Position numbers and translations under genes: made by a program
Source of the DNA: Bdellovibrionales bacterium Ga0074137
GTDB lineage: Bacteria; Bdellovibrionota; Bdellovibrionia; Bdellovibrionales; JAMPXM01
Assembly (NCBI GenBank): GCA_001464715.1
Contig: LNDT01000037.1
Location: 62,001 to 126,000, forward strand
Reading direction: 5' to 3'
Length of the DNA: 64,000 nt
The notes under the pieces: model-generated
Seen by the model: only the letters and a program-made list of their open reading frames with translations
Told to the model about the DNA's origin: nothing
Database searches by the model: none
Part shown: piece after piece, positions 9,817-24,506 of the stretch
Layout: each line of letters begins with the position of its first letter
Position numbering within the stretch: the stretch's first letter is position 1

Positions 9817-11223
9817 ATGATGAATCCGGTCATTTTTCGTGAGTACGATATCCGCGGTGTTGTGGGAAAAGACTTCGACGAGGACTTTGCCTACGACCTT
9901 GGCCGAACGTACGTGACTTTCATTTCGGACCGAACCGGGAACAAGACACCGACTCTCTCCATCGGCTTCGACGCCCGCCTCTCCTCGCCAGGAATTGCGA
10001 AGGCCCTTGAAAAAGGAATCTGCGATTCTGGAGCGAGCGTCATTCGTTTGGGCTTAGTAACAACTCCGATTTCTTATTTTTCGTGTTTCGCCTTAGAGAT
10101 CGATGGCGCTTTTATGGTGACCGGCAGCCACAATCCGCCCGAGTACAACGGATTTAAAATTTCCCTCGGTAAGACCACCATTTATGGCGATGACATTCAG
10201 GAACTGCGCAAGATCATGCAGGCAAAAAGATATCTCGGCGGAAAAGAAACTTCGCTGAAAACTCCTCAAGGCGCGTCTAAGGACCACGATATTTTTCCGG
10301 CCTACTTGGCTCGCTACAAAGAAGAATTTAAGGGCGTCTTCGATTCTCCGGGACAAGCGCCAATCAAAGTCGTACTCGACTGTGGCAACGGCGCCGCCGG
10401 TTGCATCGCTCGAAAATTGTTTGAAGCCGTGGGACTTAAACCTGTCATTTTGTTTGAGAAGCCGGATGGAACTTTCCCAAACCATCATCCCGACCCAACG
10501 GTCGAAGAGAATCTCGACGCTATGAAGGCGGCCGTTCTTAAAGAGAAAGCTTCAATCGGAATTGGATTTGACGGCGACGCCGACCGTATTGGGGTCGTTG
10601 ACGAAAATGCTCGTTTCATCTTGGGCGATGAAATGATGGTTGTTATCTCGCGCGCCATACTCCAGACAAATCCAGGAGCAAAAATTATTGGCGACGTAAA
10701 GTGCTCGGATCGTCTTTACAAGGACATCGCAAAACATGGTGGTATCGGCATCATGTGGAAGACGGGGCACAGTCTCGTAAAAGCTAAAATCAAAGAGGAA
10801 AAAGCCCCGTTTGGCGGCGAGCTTTCTGGTCACGTTTTCTTCGCCGATCGAAATTACGGATACGATGACGCTCTTTATGCCGGACTTCGCTTGGTAGAAA
10901 TTCTCGCCAAAGCAAAGAAGCCACTTTCTGCCATGCTCGACGGCCTCGGTTCGGCTTTCAACACGCCGGAAATAAGAATCGACACCACCGAGGAAAAAAA
11001 GGTCTCAATCGTCGCCAAACTTCGCACCGTCTTCGGAGACGGTTCAGCCGAGCGAAAAATCAATCTCACAGATGGAATTAGGGTCAGTTACGCGGACGGC
11101 TGGGCCTTGGCGCGTGCCTCAAACACTCAGCCGGTTCTGGTTCTTCGCTTCGAGTCCAGTTCCCAGCAGGGCCTAGATAGGATTCGCGGGGAATTTGAAT
11201 CTATTGTGAATCCGCTGCTCTAA
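9817..11223 (+). CDS. phosphomannomutase / phosphoglucomutase (alpha-D-phosphohexomutase)
   Basis: Interconverts hexose-6-phosphate and hexose-1-phosphate for nucleotide-sugar and envelope polysaccharide synthesis. The 468-residue protein shows the four superfamily signatures in order. The phosphoserine loop VTGSHNPPEYNG is near 101-112, the metal loop GFDGDADRIG near 250, the sugar-binding loop GGELSGHVFF near 333, and the phosphate-binding tail RASNTQPVLVLRFE near 431. These fit the AlgC/ManB-type dual-specificity enzyme rather than GlmM or PgcA. The start is the first of two adjacent in-line ATGs, after AGAGGA. Substrate preference cannot be read from the sequence. Confidence 0.9.
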   Translation: MMNPVIFREYDIRGVVGKDFDEDFAYDLGRTYVTFISDRTGNKTPTLSIGFDARLSSPGIAKALEKGICDSGASVIRLGLVTTPISYFSCFALEIDGAFMVTGSHNPPEYNGFKISLGKTTIYGDDIQELRKIMQAKRYLGGKETSLKTPQGASKDHDIFPAYLARYKEEFKGVFDSPGQAPIKVVLDCGNGAAGCIARKLFEAVGLKPVILFEKPDGTFPNHHPDPTVEENLDAMKAAVLKEKASIGIGFDGDADRIGVVDENARFILGDEMMVVISRAILQTNPGAKIIGDVKCSDRLYKDIAKHGGIGIMWKTGHSLVKAKIKEEKAPFGGELSGHVFFADRNYGYDDALYAGLRLVEILAKAKKPLSAMLDGLGSAFNTPEIRIDTTEEKKVSIVAKLRTVFGDGSAERKINLTDGIRVSYADGWALARASNTQPVLVLRFESSSQQGLDRIRGEFESIVNPLL

Positions 11224-11261
11224 TTCACCCCGGCAATGACTTTTGACAGACGGTTGTTAGA

Positions 11262-13955
<2,694 letters not shown>

Positions 13956-13990
13956 CCGCGGACTCTCTTAAGCTCGGATTTAGACGAAAA

Positions 13991-14017
13991 AAAACCGCCT
14001 CGAAAGAGACGGTTTTT
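13991..14017. terminator. intrinsic terminator between convergent uvrA and atpE
   Basis: Ten-base stem AAACCGCCTC / GAGACGGTTT (one G-T wobble) with loop GAAA, flanked by an A-run on the left and a T-run on the right, so it can work on both strands. It sits between the tail-to-tail genes uvrA and atpE. Confidence 0.85.
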
Positions 14018-14020
14018 TAT

Positions 14021-14040
14021 TTTCCTTCGATCGAAGGAAA
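14021..14040. repeat. 20-bp perfect palindrome beside the terminator
   Basis: TTTCCTTCGATCGAAGGAAA is its own reverse complement. It lies between the atpE stop and the terminator, so in the atpE transcript it would form an 8-bp hairpin just before the terminator hairpin, perhaps protecting the 3' end. Confidence 0.6.
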
Positions 14041-14058
14041 CTTCAGCTAACGTGACAA

Positions 14059-14415
14059 CTACTTCACTGTTCCGATAGCAACGCCGATGGGACCCTGAAG
14101 AAGGATCGCGATCAAAAATGCGAAAAGAACCAGCGACTCCATAAGAGCGAGCGAGAGAACAAGCGAACCACGGATCTCTTTCGCTGCCGATGGGTTGCGC
14201 GCGATACCGTCAAGTGCTGCGTTGGCAGCGTTCGACTGACCGAGAGCTCCACCAAGAACTGCAAGACCCATCATGATACCGATACCGAGAGCCGCGAGGC
14301 CAACAGTGCTACCGACGCCAGAAGCTGCGGCTGTCGATGTGACTGCGGCTGCTTCTTGAGCAAAGGCTGATGAAGATGCGAGGAGAGCTGCTACGAACAT
14401 GAACACGTTTTTCAT
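14059..14415 (-). CDS. atpE: ATP synthase F0 subunit c with N-terminal signal peptide
   Basis: Forms the rotating ion-carrying ring. At 118 residues it is about 35 longer than E. coli subunit c, because it begins with a signal-peptide-like segment (1-20, likely cleavage after AFA) and an Ala/Thr-rich spacer. Two transmembrane helices follow (about 37-62 and 82-110) joined by the polar loop ARNPSAAKEIRG. The ion-binding carboxylate is Glu in LALMESLVLF. The preceding helix has GQSNAANAA. Gln at that place plus Ser after the Glu resembles the sodium-ligand set of Ilyobacter-type c subunits. Coupling ion is therefore uncertain. It is last in the atpZ-I-B-E block. Confidence 0.95.
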   Translation of the reverse strand: MKNVFMFVAALLASSSAFAQEAAAVTSTAAASGVGSTVGLAALGIGIMMGLAVLGGALGQSNAANAALDGIARNPSAAKEIRGSLVLSLALMESLVLFAFLIAILLQGPIGVAIGTVK

Positions 14416-14591
14416 GATGAATCCTTTTTCAGTGTGATCTTAGCCATTCGCATCCTACGGCATTGAATCACTATGTTTTAAATTTCTGCTGCGGTTCGCC
14501 GCCATGGAGTTCCGCAATGAGACTTTAATTTCTGGTCCGCCAACATCCCTATCGACAGTCACCCAAATCTAGACAGGCCTGATGATCAAAT

Positions 14592-15281
14592 TTAGTGATC
14601 GTCTGCCGTCGCCATTGCGACGTAAACCATCGACAGCATCGTGAAGACCAGAGCCTGAATGAACGAAACAAAAGTTCCCAAACCATAGAAAATCACCGGA
14701 ATCACCACTTTGGTGAGATCGATGAAAGTACCAAGAATCGTGTGATCCGCAGTCATGTTCACAGACAGCCGGATGCCCAAACTGAAAGGGCGAATGAAGT
14801 GCGAGATAATTTCGATAGGAATCATCAACCACGCAAGCCACCAGACAGGACCGGCGAAGTGTGCAACGTAATGCCAACCACCGTGCTTCAAGCCCATGAC
14901 GTTGTAGACGATGAACGAAAACATGCCGATCGCAAGGGCCGCGTTGATGTTTCCCGTCGCTGCCGTCATACCTGGAATGAGGCCAAACAGATTGTTCATG
15001 ATAACGAAGAAGAAAATCGAACCGAATAAGGGAACGTATTTTCGCGTCCCTGCGCCCAGAACACTTGAAACAAGATCGTCCATGTACTCAACGACTGTTT
15101 CTGTGAAACCTTTGATACCAAATTTTCCAGCAGGAATGACCGCTGCGTCCCCTGATCCGAGCGCCGCTCGAGAGGCGAGACTGAAAGCAACAAGCAGTGA
15201 CGTCACAGTCACATTGGCTGCGACATACGTGTAGTCGTGCGAAACGCCAACTGTGTCAAACCATGTGAAGTAACCGCTCAC
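14592..15281 (-). CDS. atpB: ATP synthase F0 subunit a
   Basis: Stator channel subunit of F0; 229 residues with five or six membrane helices. The essential arginine is in SLGIRLSVNM, and the conserved C-terminal helix follows (FVSFIQALVFTMLSMVYV). A GLIPG segment sits near the loop before helix 3. A 176-nt gap separates its stop from the atpE start. I see no ORF or clear promoter there; the gap may act as an atpE translation leader. The gene starts 36 nt after atpI in the same direction. Confidence 0.96.
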   Translation of the reverse strand: MSGYFTWFDTVGVSHDYTYVAANVTVTSLLVAFSLASRAALGSGDAAVIPAGKFGIKGFTETVVEYMDDLVSSVLGAGTRKYVPLFGSIFFFVIMNNLFGLIPGMTAATGNINAALAIGMFSFIVYNVMGLKHGGWHYVAHFAGPVWWLAWLMIPIEIISHFIRPFSLGIRLSVNMTADHTILGTFIDLTKVVIPVIFYGLGTFVSFIQALVFTMLSMVYVAMATADDH

Positions 15282-15317
15282 GCCGATATTCCTTTTCCCA
15301 AGTACTGACCAGTCAGA

Positions 15318-15722
15318 TCACTCACCCGATAAATCGCTCGCAGAGACTACAAGCGCCGCCGGAACCACCGATGCGAGCCCTAAGGCAAAAGCCACCAATG
15401 TTCCGGAGGCCGAACCAAGTGCGATCGTTTGATCACCAAACCAAATTACCGACGACGGACGGGTCAGCCAGTAAAAAACGCCTATGGACAATGCGAACTT
15501 GGATACAATGATACACAGTGACAGTGCAACGTCTTTTTTATCGAGAATCCGCGGCCATGCGTAGGCAGTACCGACCGCATTCATCAATGCAACTCCGCCT
15601 CCGAGCAGGACCGCGATCGCAGCAGACGCCCCAAAAAAAGCAGCCGAAGCGCCGGTGAAAACGATAACCGTGATCATTTGGGCGGCCAAAAAAATGCGCA
15701 CCGGTCGCGATTGCTTGAACAT
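15318..15722 (-). CDS. atpI: ATP synthase subunit I family protein
   Basis: A 134-residue protein with four hydrophobic helices (about 10-30, 35-55, 65-87, 103-125), placed directly before atpB as AtpI usually is. AtpI proteins help assemble the c ring or handle Mg2+; they are not part of the finished enzyme. Sequence identity in this family is low, so the call relies on topology, length and position. It starts 3 nt after atpZ. Confidence 0.75.
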   Translation of the reverse strand: MFKQSRPVRIFLAAQMITVIVFTGASAAFFGASAAIAVLLGGGVALMNAVGTAYAWPRILDKKDVALSLCIIVSKFALSIGVFYWLTRPSSVIWFGDQTIALGSASGTLVAFALGLASVVPAALVVSASDLSGE

Positions 15723-15725
15723 TGA

Positions 15726-15971
15726 TCAGTTCTCGCGGTCGTAGATTTTTAAAACGTGAAGAAGGTGAAAAAACCACGCCACGAGGCTCAGAATCGAACC
15801 GAAAGCAGGCCCCAGTCCTCGGTTCCCGAGGTACCCGTCCACTTGTTGTCCCAGCCAGAAGCCAGCAAGCACTGCAACGATGGCCTCAATCCCCATCCCC
15901 ATGAAGATCATGCTCTTATCGGGTTTTTTCGGTGCCGACGGAGATTCTGACGGCTCAAGTTCGTTCGTCAT
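15726..15971 (-). CDS. atpZ: AtpZ/AtpI-family small membrane protein
   Basis: An 81-residue protein: Pro/Ser-rich cytoplasmic N-terminus (1-20), two helices (about 22-42 and 54-74) and a short charged tail. The segment MGIEAIVAVLAGFWLGQQVD and the GPAFGSILSLVA stretch are typical of the AtpZ/AtpI Pfam family (F0F1-ATPase assembly). AtpZ-AtpI pairs heading F0 genes are known in many bacteria and have been linked to Mg2+/Ca2+ uptake. It overlaps the end of the upstream TPR lipoprotein by 4 nt, indicating coupled translation. Confidence 0.8.
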   Translation of the reverse strand: MTNELEPSESPSAPKKPDKSMIFMGMGIEAIVAVLAGFWLGQQVDGYLGNRGLGPAFGSILSLVAWFFHLLHVLKIYDREN

Positions 15972-16828
15972 TTTCTGAATCCTCTCGCGCCCGGCGCCTG
16001 CGCCTGACGCTCTTGAAGGGACCGAATCTTTTCGTCAAAGAATGATTTTCGCGAATCATATTCCCGCACTTTTCTAAGAACTTCGATGGCCTTGTCGAAA
16101 CTGCGTTGCTCTTCATAAGCAACGGCCAGCATCAACGGAATCGAGTCGCGCCTTGCGCGCTCGGCAAACTGGGACATCATTGAATCTAAAACCTTAGCGG
16201 CTTGTTCATGTTCGCGGGCACCGACATAGATATTCGCTTTGAGCAAGTAAGCTTGGTAGACGGCTTCTTCATCGACACCCACCGCAAGCTTCAGCAACTT
16301 ATCGACCTCAATACCAGACTGAAAGTAGTTCCCCTGATAGTAATAAGCGCGTGCGATTCGACTTCGCCACTCGATCTCTTCCGGCAGCGTGTGCTGAAGA
16401 TTGAGGAGTTTCGAATATTCATTAATAGCTTCTGCAAACTCCTGCGAGTCGTAAAACAAAAGCCCGGCAAGCTTGATCTGGGAATCGCGGCGCGTAGCGG
16501 GGTCTTTCGAATGAAGGATAACGAGTCGATAATTTCGAATCGCATCGCTTGGTTTTTTAAGATCGTATTGATAAATTTTTGCGGCCTCTAAAGCCGCTAG
16601 CGCACCCGTTGCTGTCCCACCATTTTTAGCAGCAATCTTTTCAAAGAGAGCCGCAGCTTCTGAAGGTTTTTTTTGCGTAGAGAGCGAACGTGCTCTCTTC
16701 ATGTCGACTTCGGCCGAAGGCAAACACGCCGCCACGAAACAGACAATAAACACCGAACCAATGATATTTTTTAAAGTTCGGCCTGTCGCAATCGGAACCA
16801 TTTCCGCTGCGACCGTCCGCCACTTCAT
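15968..16828 (-). CDS. TPR-repeat lipoprotein
   Basis: A 286-residue protein of unknown role. A hydrophobic segment ends in lipobox FVAAC (C35 counted from the first Met). Using the second Met (residue 10) would give a more normal 25-residue signal. The rest is helical and made of TPR-like repeats: segments around ALFEKIAAKNGG, AKIYQYDLKKPSDAIRNY, EFAEAINEYSKLL, ARAYYYQGNYF and AYEEQRSFDKAIEVL have the periodic small/large pattern. It may be a periplasmic protein-binding scaffold. It lies 2 nt after gyrA and overlaps atpZ by 4 nt, so it bridges the gyrase and ATP synthase genes in one operon. Confidence 0.8.
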   Translation of the reverse strand: MKWRTVAAEMVPIATGRTLKNIIGSVFIVCFVAACLPSAEVDMKRARSLSTQKKPSEAAALFEKIAAKNGGTATGALAALEAAKIYQYDLKKPSDAIRNYRLVILHSKDPATRRDSQIKLAGLLFYDSQEFAEAINEYSKLLNLQHTLPEEIEWRSRIARAYYYQGNYFQSGIEVDKLLKLAVGVDEEAVYQAYLLKANIYVGAREHEQAAKVLDSMMSQFAERARRDSIPLMLAVAYEEQRSFDKAIEVLRKVREYDSRKSFFDEKIRSLQERQAQAPGARGFRK

Positions 16829-16830
16829 AT

Positions 16831-19314
16831 CTAGTTCTTCACCGGCGCTGCTGGTCCATCGCCGACGTCATCGCCAGCATCACCAATTCGCGCGATACCG
16901 GTCACTTTTTCATCTTGGTTCAAGTTGATCAGACGAACGCCTTGAGTGTTTCGACCAAGAATCGAAATGTCAGAGGCGTTCATTCGAATCGTCTGCCCTT
17001 TGTCAGTCGTGATCATGAGCTCATCGGTATCAAGAACCATTCTGGTTCCAACAACAGCTCCGACCTTGTCGGTCGTCTTCTGAGTGATAATACCAACTCC
17101 GCCGCGAGATTGAGTGCGATACTCTTCGACCGTCGTGCGCTTACCGTAGCCATTTTCAGTGACCATCAAGATCGTCGCTTTGGTCGACTTATCGATGATC
17201 TCCATTCCGACAACGATATCTTCTTTTCCAAGAGTCACGCCCTTCACGCCGCGAGCCGAACGGCCCATGGCACGAACGTCGCCTTCATCAAAGCGAATCG
17301 ACATACCTTCTTTGGTCGCAATGAAGATGTCGCACTTTCCGTTCGAAAGTTTAGCGTCAATCACATTGTCATCAAGATCTGTCGTCAGCGCGATGATGCC
17401 AGAAGGACGCGGATTCGAAAACGCATCAAGACCGGTCTTCTTGATAATACCTTTTTCGGTGAGCATCACGACGAAGCGATTTTCATCAAACTGATCAACC
17501 TGCAAAATAGCGCGAACTTTCTCTGACGAACCTAGGCTCAAGACGTTCGCAATCGCTTTGCCTTTTGAAGTTCGGTTGCCTTGTGGCAAACGGTGAACTT
17601 TCACCCAGAATAGTTTTCCTTTGTTCGTGAAGAACAAAAGCATGGTGTGGGTGTCGGCGACGAAAATCTCTGTAACGAAATCTTCCTCTCGAGTCTCTGC
17701 ACCTTTCAGACCTTTTCCACCACGTTTTTGAACGCGGTACTCTTCCAGCGGAATACGTTTGATGTATCCGGTGTCAGTCATAACGACGACCATCTGTTCG
17801 TGCGCGATCAAGTCCTCGTCCTCGATATCCCCGACACTTCCAGAAATCACCGTGCGACGCGGGTTCGAAAACTTAGCTTTAATTTCCTCGAGTTCTTTGA
17901 CGATGATCTCGTCAATTTTCTTCACATCTGAGAGAACTTCTTTAAGCCACAAAATGAGTTTTCGAATTTCTTCTAACTCATCAATAATTTTATCTCGCTC
18001 AAGACCCGTCAGACGCTGAAGACGCATTTCAAGAATCGCTTGTGCCTGAATCGCACTGAAATCAAAACGCTCCATGAGGTTTGATTTCGCAACCGCGACT
18101 TCTTTCGATTCGCGAATCGTCGAAACGACGGCGTCTATAAGATCCAGAGCTTTCTTCAGACCTTCAAGAATGTGCGCGCGAGCTTCTGCTTTTTTGAGAT
18201 CAAAGATAAATCGTTTTGTAACGACAATCTGGCGGTGCTCGATAAAGGCTTCAAGCATCGATTTCAAATCAAACGTGCGCGGCTGGTTTCGGCTATCAAG
18301 GGCAAGAAGACGAATGCCGAAGCTTGTCTGCATCTGTGTGTACTTGTAGAGCCGGTTCAGTACGACACTCGCATTTTCGCCACGTTTGACGATGATCACG
18401 ATGCGCATACCCTCACGAGACGACTCGTCCCGGATATCAGAAATACCTTCAAGTTTTTTATCTCGAACAAGGTCCGCGATCGATTCGATGAGCTTAGCTT
18501 TGTTCACCTGGTAAGGGAGTTCGGTGACGATGATCTCTTCACGATCTTTTACGGAAGTGATCTCTGCCACAGCCTGGATCGGGATAATACCAGCGCCCTT
18601 TTTGTAGGCCGACAGAATACCTTCGCGTCCCGTAATGACTCCGGCGGATGGAAAATCCGGTCCTGGAATTTTCAGCATAAGATCGTCGATCGTGCAGTCT
18701 GGAGATTGGATCACATGGATACAACCATCAATCACTTCGCCCAAGTTGTGCGGAGGAATGTTCGTTGCCATACCAACAGCAATCCCCGTCGAACCGTTCA
18801 CCAGAAGGTTTGGAAATTTTGCTGGAAGAATTAAGGGAATCTGAAGCGAGTCATCGTAGTTCGGTCCAAACGGAACCGTTTCCTTTTCGATATCTTCAAG
18901 CAAGGCCTCAGCCAGTTGAGTCATCCGAACTTCGGTGTACCTGGCGGCCGCGGGACTATCGCCGTCAATCGAGCCGAAGTTTCCCTGTCCGTCGACAAGA
19001 GGATAACGAAGCGAGAAGTCTTGCGCCATTCGAACCATCGTGTCGTAGGCGGCTGTATCACCATGAGGGTGGTACTTACCGATGACGTCACCGACAACAC
19101 GCGCCGATTTTTTGTAGGGCTTGTCGTGAGTGTTCGAGAGTTCGTGCATCGCAAATAAAATTCGGCGGTGAACCGGCTTTAATCCGTCGCGCACATCTGG
19201 CAAAGCGCGGCCGACAATAACGCTCATGGAATATTGAAGATATGCTTCCTGCATCTCCTTATTGATGTCGAGACGCTGGATACCTTTTTCTACCGGGTGT
19301 TGATTCTCAGCCAT
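16831..19314 (-). CDS. gyrA: DNA gyrase subunit A
   Basis: Breakage-reunion subunit of gyrase, which introduces negative supercoils with GyrB. It has 827 residues. The N-terminal block [16 protein letters not shown] and the active-site tyrosine Y126 in AARYTEVRM are present. The quinolone-binding stretch reads [10 protein letters not shown], with Thr at the E. coli Ser83 position and Asp at the Asp87 position. The C-terminal beta-pinwheel starts with the GyrA-box QKRGGKG near 540, so this is gyrase rather than topoisomerase IV. It lies 31 nt after gyrB in the dnaA-dnaN-recF-gyrB-gyrA order common to many bacterial origins. Confidence 0.97.
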   Translation of the reverse strand: MAENQHPVEKGIQRLDINKEMQEAYLQYSMSVIVGRALPDVRDGLKPVHRRILFAMHELSNTHDKPYKKSARVVGDVIGKYHPHGDTAAYDTMVRMAQDFSLRYPLVDGQGNFGSIDGDSPAAARYTEVRMTQLAEALLEDIEKETVPFGPNYDDSLQIPLILPAKFPNLLVNGSTGIAVGMATNIPPHNLGEVIDGCIHVIQSPDCTIDDLMLKIPGPDFPSAGVITGREGILSAYKKGAGIIPIQAVAEITSVKDREEIIVTELPYQVNKAKLIESIADLVRDKKLEGISDIRDESSREGMRIVIIVKRGENASVVLNRLYKYTQMQTSFGIRLLALDSRNQPRTFDLKSMLEAFIEHRQIVVTKRFIFDLKKAEARAHILEGLKKALDLIDAVVSTIRESKEVAVAKSNLMERFDFSAIQAQAILEMRLQRLTGLERDKIIDELEEIRKLILWLKEVLSDVKKIDEIIVKELEEIKAKFSNPRRTVISGSVGDIEDEDLIAHEQMVVVMTDTGYIKRIPLEEYRVQKRGGKGLKGAETREEDFVTEIFVADTHTMLLFFTNKGKLFWVKVHRLPQGNRTSKGKAIANVLSLGSSEKVRAILQVDQFDENRFVVMLTEKGIIKKTGLDAFSNPRPSGIIALTTDLDDNVIDAKLSNGKCDIFIATKEGMSIRFDEGDVRAMGRSARGVKGVTLGKEDIVVGMEIIDKSTKATILMVTENGYGKRTTVEEYRTQSRGGVGIITQKTTDKVGAVVGTRMVLDTDELMITTDKGQTIRMNASDISILGRNTQGVRLINLNQDEKVTGIARIGDAGDDVGDGPAAPVKN

Positions 19315-19345
19315 AATTACCTCTTACCTCACCGCTAGCCTCTGG

Positions 19346-21901
<2,556 letters not shown>

Positions 21902-21920
21902 CTACGGCTCGCCTGTTTGA

Positions 21921-23156
21921 CTACGTCGCGGCATCTTCTAGCGGGTCAGTCGACGATCTCGAAAAAATCGAAAGATCGTCAGAACCAACAGCTCGGACAG
22001 CGCCTTGAGCAGTTACAGTCACATTTCCATTTTCAACCGCAAACACAGCATTCCGCTCTTGCGGAAATTGTCGGGACCAAATGAGGTCCGTCGCTGTGAT
22101 CAGTACTTGGGCGGTCGTCTCTTCCAAGTACTCCATCAAACGGTTTCGTTTCGTGGCATCGAGCTCGGACATGACATCGTCCAAAAGCAGAATCGGATAC
22201 CGACCAAGAACAGTATGATGGACGCTTATTTGAGCGATTTTAAAGGCGAGAATCAAGGCCCTTTGTTGGCCTTGCGAACAGTAAAATCGAGAGTCGTTTT
22301 TTGAAAACAAAAAGCGCAAATCATGCTTGTGAGGACCGACCAGAGAAGCTCCTAGTTGGAGTTCGCGGCTATGCAGCTCTTCAAGTCGCTTGCTGAATGC
22401 GTCAAAGATCTGATCCGCGGTCCATCCCATTGCGTCATGTCTGCTGATCTCGTAACGGATTTCGACGTGAGCCGGTTCAATTCGCTCGGTTGATGATCCC
22501 GAAGAGAGGAAAATTTGAGCAACACTCTTCTTCCATTCGGGTTCAATTTCACGAAGCGCACGCAAACGAGCCTCTGTCACTTGTGTCGCGAGCAGAAGGA
22601 AAACTGTCGTTAAGCTATCGAGGGATCCTCGGGTCGTTGACCGAGTATCGCCCTTCGCAATTTGTTTGAGGAGAATGTTCCTCGATCGCAAAACTTTCGA
22701 GAATTCGCGCAGAAGTTTTGAGTCGCGTTCTGTTCGTGTTGCCAAAACACTGTCGATCAATTCACGGCGTTGATCGGGACCCTCTTTGATCGACGCCAAA
22801 CTTTCGGGACTAAATAAAACAACGGGGATCTGCGCGGACAATGTGGAAAACCCTGTGCGTTTTCCATCGTAAGTCGCGCTGGTTCTTCCCTCAGAAAAAT
22901 CCAAAATCAACTGACCGCGCCCAGCGGGTGATTCGACGGCCGCAGCGACTCGCGCCCGCGATTGATCATCTTTTAAGAAGTGTTCGTGTTGCCCACTGCG
23001 AAAACTTTCTCCGCGGGAAAGCATAAATACGGCTTCAAGAAGATTTGTTTTTCCTTGGCCATTGGCGCCCAAAAAGAAATTTAGGCGCGGACGTAAACTC
23101 ACTTCTTGCATCGCGAAGTTCCGAAACTGGGACAATCGCAAATGAGTGAGCTTCAT
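21921..23156 (-). CDS. recF: DNA replication and repair protein RecF
   Basis: SMC-like ATPase of the RecFOR pathway that helps load RecA at gaps. At 411 residues it is slightly longer than E. coli RecF (357). Walker A is GANGQGKTNLLEA near 30-42, the ABC signature is CSQGQQRALILA, and Walker B is ILLLDDVMSELD. It starts at ATG 23156 with a GAGGAA ribosome site. It is separated from dnaN by a 139-nt region with three stem-loops. gyrB follows after 37 nt. Confidence 0.95.
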   Translation of the reverse strand: MKLTHLRLSQFRNFAMQEVSLRPRLNFFLGANGQGKTNLLEAVFMLSRGESFRSGQHEHFLKDDQSRARVAAAVESPAGRGQLILDFSEGRTSATYDGKRTGFSTLSAQIPVVLFSPESLASIKEGPDQRRELIDSVLATRTERDSKLLREFSKVLRSRNILLKQIAKGDTRSTTRGSLDSLTTVFLLLATQVTEARLRALREIEPEWKKSVAQIFLSSGSSTERIEPAHVEIRYEISRHDAMGWTADQIFDAFSKRLEELHSRELQLGASLVGPHKHDLRFLFSKNDSRFYCSQGQQRALILAFKIAQISVHHTVLGRYPILLLDDVMSELDATKRNRLMEYLEETTAQVLITATDLIWSRQFPQERNAVFAVENGNVTVTAQGAVRAVGSDDLSIFSRSSTDPLEDAAT

Positions 23157-23204
23157 CTAAAACGTTCCTCGGCATGTCTTGGCCAAAATTCGTACTCCCC
23201 TTGC

Positions 23205-23304
23205 GAATGGACCTGCAGACGTACAGGTCCCAGAGTAGCCGGGGAGGACCCGGCGAAGCGACATAGACAGAGATCCGAATCTAGAAGCTGTGCTTCTAGA
23301 TTCG
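23205..23304 (-). other. structured dnaN-recF spacer with three stem-loops
   Basis: Three inverted repeats follow one another. The first is a perfect 13-bp stem with 3-nt loop at 23276-23304 that overlaps the dnaN stop codon. The second is a 6-bp GCCGGG/CCCGGC stem around 23238-23254. The third is a 7-bp GGACCTG/CAGGTCC stem around 23212-23233. None is followed by a T-run on the dnaN strand, so they do not look like simple terminators. They may control read-through or mRNA stability between dnaN and recF. Confidence 0.55.
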
Positions 23305-24426
23305 CATTGGCATGACGACGCATGTGTAAGCTTGGTCATGCTGCGGGCGCATCAGTCCGGGCGAGAGCTGATCGTTCAAATGTAAATCGACACCTTCATC
23401 ATCGAAGCTGTTGAGAACATCGAGCATGTAGCGAGCATTGAAACCGATTTTGATATCGCCGCCTTTGTAATCGACTTCGATTTCTTCTTTCGCATCCCCG
23501 AGCTCGGGGTTGTTCGAAGTAATTTCCATCCGACCGCCGGTCAAAGCCAGCGTGATGCCTTTGTACTTCTGATTCGAGAGAAGAGAAACGCGCTTCAAGC
23601 ACGACAACAAAACATCGCGCGGGACTTGAACGCGGTTGGGAACTGTCTGTGGAATAAACTGTTGATAAGAAGGGAATTTTCCCTCGATCAAGCGGATCAT
23701 CAACACCGTTGATCCGCGGCGAACAACAAGTTGCGATCCTTCAACAGCGAGATCGAATTCTCCGTCGACAGTTTCAAGCATCTTGCGAATCTCAAATAGA
23801 CCTTTGCGCGGAATAATAACACCTGTTGCAGGAAACGCGGCTTGGCGCTGTGTTTCGGACAATTTCATTTCGCGGTCGACAATCGAAAGTCGAAACCCGT
23901 CGGTCGCTACCATTCGGAAGGTTGAAACCGCATCTTTGTTGATGCGTTCGAAATAAACGCCGTTGAGGTAATATCTAGTTTCATCATTGGAAACCGAATA
24001 AATTGTTTTCTCGATCATGCCGGCAAACACGGTCGCGTTGATCGTCATGAAATCTTTTGTCGCGTACGACGGGAAGACTGGATATTCATCGGCGGCAATA
24101 CCGACAAGATTGAAAACAGATTTTCGTTGTTTGATCTCAAGCCAGTTGTTGTCACGTTTTGTCAACGTGACCGGGCCATCATCAAGTTCCTTCACAATCT
24201 CAAAGAGACTCTTTGCCGATACCGCGACTTTTCCCGGTTTCTCTTTCAGAGTTGGAACTTGATCCGTGAGACTAACTTCCAAATCTGTCGCAAAAACTTT
24301 AAGCACGCCGTCTTTTGCTTCAAGAAGAACGTTGATCAGAACGGGCATCGTGTTTCGTTTTTCAACGATGTTCTGAGTCTTGCCGAGGAGGCTGAGAAGA
24401 TCTTTCTTTTCGACTTCGATTAACAT
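23296..24426 (-). CDS. dnaN: DNA polymerase III beta sliding clamp
   Basis: Processivity clamp, 376 residues, with the usual three-domain repeat. Recognisable blocks are MLIEVEKKDLLSLLGKTQNI, VFATDLEVSLTDQVP, VATDGFRLSIVDREM near 178 and the C-terminal HDQAYTCVVMPMRI, the conserved clamp end that forms the protein-binding pocket. It begins about 285 nt after dnaA; the gap between them holds the putative replication origin. Confidence 0.97.
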   Translation of the reverse strand: MLIEVEKKDLLSLLGKTQNIVEKRNTMPVLINVLLEAKDGVLKVFATDLEVSLTDQVPTLKEKPGKVAVSAKSLFEIVKELDDGPVTLTKRDNNWLEIKQRKSVFNLVGIAADEYPVFPSYATKDFMTINATVFAGMIEKTIYSVSNDETRYYLNGVYFERINKDAVSTFRMVATDGFRLSIVDREMKLSETQRQAAFPATGVIIPRKGLFEIRKMLETVDGEFDLAVEGSQLVVRRGSTVLMIRLIEGKFPSYQQFIPQTVPNRVQVPRDVLLSCLKRVSLLSNQKYKGITLALTGGRMEITSNNPELGDAKEEIEVDYKGGDIKIGFNARYMLDVLNSFDDEGVDLHLNDQLSPGLMRPQHDQAYTCVVMPMRI

Positions 24427-24506
24427 GGCGACCTCACCTTAACGACCTTTCAAATGACGCTGCTAAAAGCGCATCACAGTTACCACTGAATTTCGACCCT
24501 CTCTCT

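Noticed and set aside
14416-14591. Possible small gene in the atpB-atpE gap
   Set aside because: I find no frame with a plausible start and ribosome site; the gap is better seen as the atpE leader.
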